Part shown: positions 6,583-8,129 of the stretch, in pieces
Position numbering within the stretch: position 1 is the stretch's first letter
Layout of the letters: each line of letters opens with the position of its first letter
Source: Treponema sp.
Lineage (GTDB): Bacteria; Spirochaetota; Spirochaetia; Treponematales; Treponemataceae
Assembly: GCA_017544745.1 (NCBI GenBank)
Contig: JAFYDO010000074.1
Span: 1 to 8,129, forward strand
Direction of reading: 5' to 3'
Length of the DNA: 8,129 nt
The notes under the pieces: model-generated
The model's input: the letters and a program-made list of their open reading frames with translations, nothing else
The model's database searches: none
What the model was told of the DNA's origin: nothing
Position numbers and translations under genes: made by a program

Positions 6583-6616
6583 ATTCCCCTCCAGCAAATT
6601 TAATAAATAGTACCAT
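6572..6616 (-). other. Possible 14-codon coupling ORF between motB and fliL
   Basis: An ATG overlaps the motB stop by one base (TAATG at 6618-6614), with GAAGGA about eight bases upstream. It opens a 14-codon frame ([14 protein letters not shown]) that runs through the fliL ribosome-binding site and stops at TGA (6574-6572), just past the fliL ATG. It could carry ribosomes across the 33-bp gap. No evidence shows that it is translated, and it may be chance. Confidence 0.25.
6586..6592 (-). promoter_or_regulatory. Ribosome-binding site of fliL
   Basis: GGAGGGG on the minus strand lies three bases before the ATG at 6582. It settles the fliL start against the in-frame TTG at 6597, which lies upstream of the binding site. 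Confidence 0.8.
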
Positions 6617-7344
6617 TAAAAATGTCCTTCGTCTAGAATTATTATATCTACACGTCTGTTATATGCACGACCTTCGGCCGTATCGTTTGAGAATTTAGGT
6701 CTTGTATCGGAATAACCCGCTACAGAAAACTTATTCTCATCTACTCCATAATCGGCAAGATAGTGCAAAACATTTACTGCTCTTGTTGCAGAAAGTTCCC
6801 AATTGCTTGGAAAAATTGAATCCGAGCTAACTGGTGTATTATCTGTATGACCTTCTATTCTATAGCGCTTATCTTTAACCTCTGTAGAACGGAAGAATTC
6901 TGAAAGACGCAGCAGGGTTTCGCGAGTTTCGTTTATATTAAGCTCTGCACTTCCCTCTTCAAAAAAGTTGTCGGAAAGAAGTGTAATTACAAGTCCGCGT
7001 TCGTCACTTGTAATGGTAATTTTATTTGATTTTACGTCCGGTGCAAAAAGACTAACTGCCTTTTTCTTTGCAAGACCAAGAGATTTACCTTTTTCCAGGG
7101 ATGGAAGTGAGTTGATGTTGTTTCCAAGGTCCGAAAGCTGTCCTGCAGACAAAGAAAGACCGCCCGAGGTTGATTCTGTTTCCTGCATCTGCAGACTCTG
7201 GGTAATAGTAGCCAGCTGCGTAACGTCAACCTCCGAAGGGTTATACAACATTACGAAGAAGCAGAGCATAAGTGTAATCATGTCACCATAGGTACCTTGC
7301 CACGCGGTCGACGGTTTCTCTGGTTCCTTTGCTTTCTTTCCCAT
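6616..7344 (-). CDS. motB: MotB, flagellar stator protein with OmpA-like peptidoglycan-binding domain
   Basis: MotB pairs with MotA to form the ion-driven stator and anchors it to the cell wall. The product is 242 residues. A basic cytoplasmic start (GKKAKEPEK) leads into the single membrane helix [19 protein letters not shown] (18-36). Asp21 is the expected ion-binding residue. A Ser/Leu-rich linker holds the likely plug region. The OmpA-type domain (about 125-238) shows [11 protein letters not shown] (162-172), [16 protein letters not shown] (181-196), VAGYSDTRP (208-216) and NRRVDIIIL (229-237). The ATG at 7344 lies 13 bp after motA, with AGGAA six bases upstream. Helix residues alone do not tell whether protons or sodium ions are used. 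Confidence 0.98.
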   Translation of the reverse strand: MGKKAKEPEKPSTAWQGTYGDMITLMLCFFVMLYNPSEVDVTQLATITQSLQMQETESTSGGLSLSAGQLSDLGNNINSLPSLEKGKSLGLAKKKAVSLFAPDVKSNKITITSDERGLVITLLSDNFFEEGSAELNINETRETLLRLSEFFRSTEVKDKRYRIEGHTDNTPVSSDSIFPSNWELSATRAVNVLHYLADYGVDENKFSVAGYSDTRPKFSNDTAEGRAYNRRVDIIILDEGHF

Positions 7345-7357
7345 CTAACTTTCCTAA

Positions 7358-8129
7358 TTAATCCTTAAGAACATCGGCTTCGATAGCCTTACGTGTTGCA
7401 GGATCAAGGTATGTAAGAAGCTTCTGTGCCATAATACGTGGGTTTTCACCAGCCTGAATAGCAAGAACTCCTTCAATAATCATTTCTTTTGTACGCATTT
7501 CCTGCTGGTTATGAGCAAGAAGCTTACTTGCGAACGGAGAAATGAGCCAGTTTGCCATCATAGAACCATACAGTGTAGTAATCAACGCAACGGCCATGTT
7601 AGGACCGAGGGAAGACTTATCTTCGAGGTTGTTCAACATACCAATAAGACCTACTACAGTACCCATCATACCAAAACCAGGAGCAAAACCGGCCCAAACG
7701 TTGATAACGCCGATCCACTCCATATGGCGGGCTTCTGTCTGATTCATTTCGTTTTCCATGATTGCACGGATGATGTTTCCGTCAGTACCATCTACTACAA
7801 GACGAAGACCGGTCTTCATAAACGGATCATCAAGATCATCAAGACCATCTTCAAGTGCAAGAATACCTTCGCGGCGGGCCTTTTCGGACAGCGCCTGCAT
7901 ATTTACAACAATATTTTTTTCACCAAAGTCCGGAACCTTAAATGCACGTCCCATAATCTTAAAAAGTCCAAGGGCTTTCTTTAATGGCGACGCAATGAAC
8001 ATGGCAAAGTAAGAACCACCAATGGTCATGGCTGCAGAAGGAAGGTCAAGAATACCTCCCATTGTACCACCTGATGTCATTACAGACATGACGATCATGA
8101 CTGCACCACCAACAATACCAAGTATAGTA
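7358..8129 (-). CDS. motA: MotA, flagellar stator protein (5' end missing)
   Basis: MotA is the membrane subunit of the stator that surrounds MotB and pushes on FliG. The frame is open to the window edge. The visible 256 residues begin TILGIVGGAVMIVMSVM, which is the usual first helix of MotA, so only a few N-terminal residues are missing. The ATG at 8098 is therefore an internal Met. Later features are the LDLPSAAMTIGGSYFAMF second helix and the cytoplasmic loop with ARREGILALED, whose charged residues face FliG. The third helix is WAGFAPGFGMMGTVVGLIGM and the fourth is MAVALITTLYGSMMANWLISPFA. Both conserved prolines are present, at visible residues 150 and 198. The C-terminus GVLAIQAGENPRIMAQKLLTYL is typical. 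It is followed by motB after 13 bp. Confidence 0.97.
   Translation of the reverse strand, partial: TILGIVGGAVMIVMSVMTSGGTMGGILDLPSAAMTIGGSYFAMFIASPLKKALGLFKIMGRAFKVPDFGEKNIVVNMQALSEKARREGILALEDGLDDLDDPFMKTGLRLVVDGTDGNIIRAIMENEMNQTEARHMEWIGVINVWAGFAPGFGMMGTVVGLIGMLNNLEDKSSLGPNMAVALITTLYGSMMANWLISPFASKLLAHNQQEMRTKEMIIEGVLAIQAGENPRIMAQKLLTYLDPATRKAIEADVLKD

Noticed and set aside
6595..6597. TTG at 6597 as the start of fliL
   Set aside because: GGAGGGG lies downstream of it and just before the ATG at 6582, which is the better start.
6593..6613. AT-rich TACTAT/TATTAA between motB and fliL as an internal promoter
   Set aside because: No -35 element at proper spacing stands out, and A/T-rich hexamers are common at this base composition.
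7511..7984. A 157-codon open frame on the plus strand opposite motA
   Set aside because: It lies wholly antisense to a well-conserved gene, and its Cys/His/Lys-rich product resembles no family I know.
8096..8098. ATG at 8098 as the start of motA
   Set aside because: The frame continues upstream to the window edge and encodes TILGIVGGAV, the normal beginning of the first MotA helix, so this Met is internal.

Overview
This window reads entirely on the minus strand and holds one dense, uninterrupted stretch of a spirochaete flagellar/motility operon. In transcription order (high to low coordinates) the genes are motA (5' end cut off), motB, fliL, fliM, fliY (fliN-type), fliO, fliP, fliQ, fliR, flhB and the first 31 codons of flhA. 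This order is that of the fla operon of Treponema. The long FliY-type switch protein, in place of the short FliN of Borrelia, also points to Treponema. By eye the base composition is around 40% GC, which suggests a host-associated or gut/rumen-type Treponema. The species cannot be fixed from this window.

Layout: 8129-6616 encodes the MotA/MotB stator. 6582-6025 encodes FliL, which helps the stator. 6008-3752 encodes the two switch-complex (C-ring) proteins FliM and FliY. 3727-95 encodes the flagellar type III export gate and its assembly factor (FliO, FliP, FliQ, FliR, FlhB), and FlhA begins at 95. There is no gene-free stretch above about 35 bp. Genes are separated by 0-33 bp or overlap by 8 bp (fliM/fliY and fliO/fliP), so co-transcription and translational coupling are expected. 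No promoter, terminator, RNA gene, mobile element or CRISPR is visible. The promoter of this transcript must lie upstream of the window and the transcript continues past position 1.

How the genes work together: MotA/MotB conduct ions and push on the rotor. FliM and FliY, both with a CheY-binding-type N-terminal motif, are the receiver of the chemotaxis signal. FliP/Q/R/FlhB/FlhA form the export channel that sends rod, hook and filament subunits into the periplasm, where spirochaete flagella lie.

The core content is conventional and I see no undescribed multi-gene system. The points worth a second look are: (i) an about 80-residue Met/Gly/Asn-rich linker in FliY with an internal 17-residue tandem repeat; (ii) apparent loss of the CheC-type catalytic Asn in FliY; (iii) fliR and flhB abutting in the same frame with one TAG between them and a TTG start; (iv) a GGGTGGGG-N3-start arrangement shared by fliO and flhA, which argues for a TTG start of fliO; (v) a 14-codon mini-ORF bridging motB and fliL.
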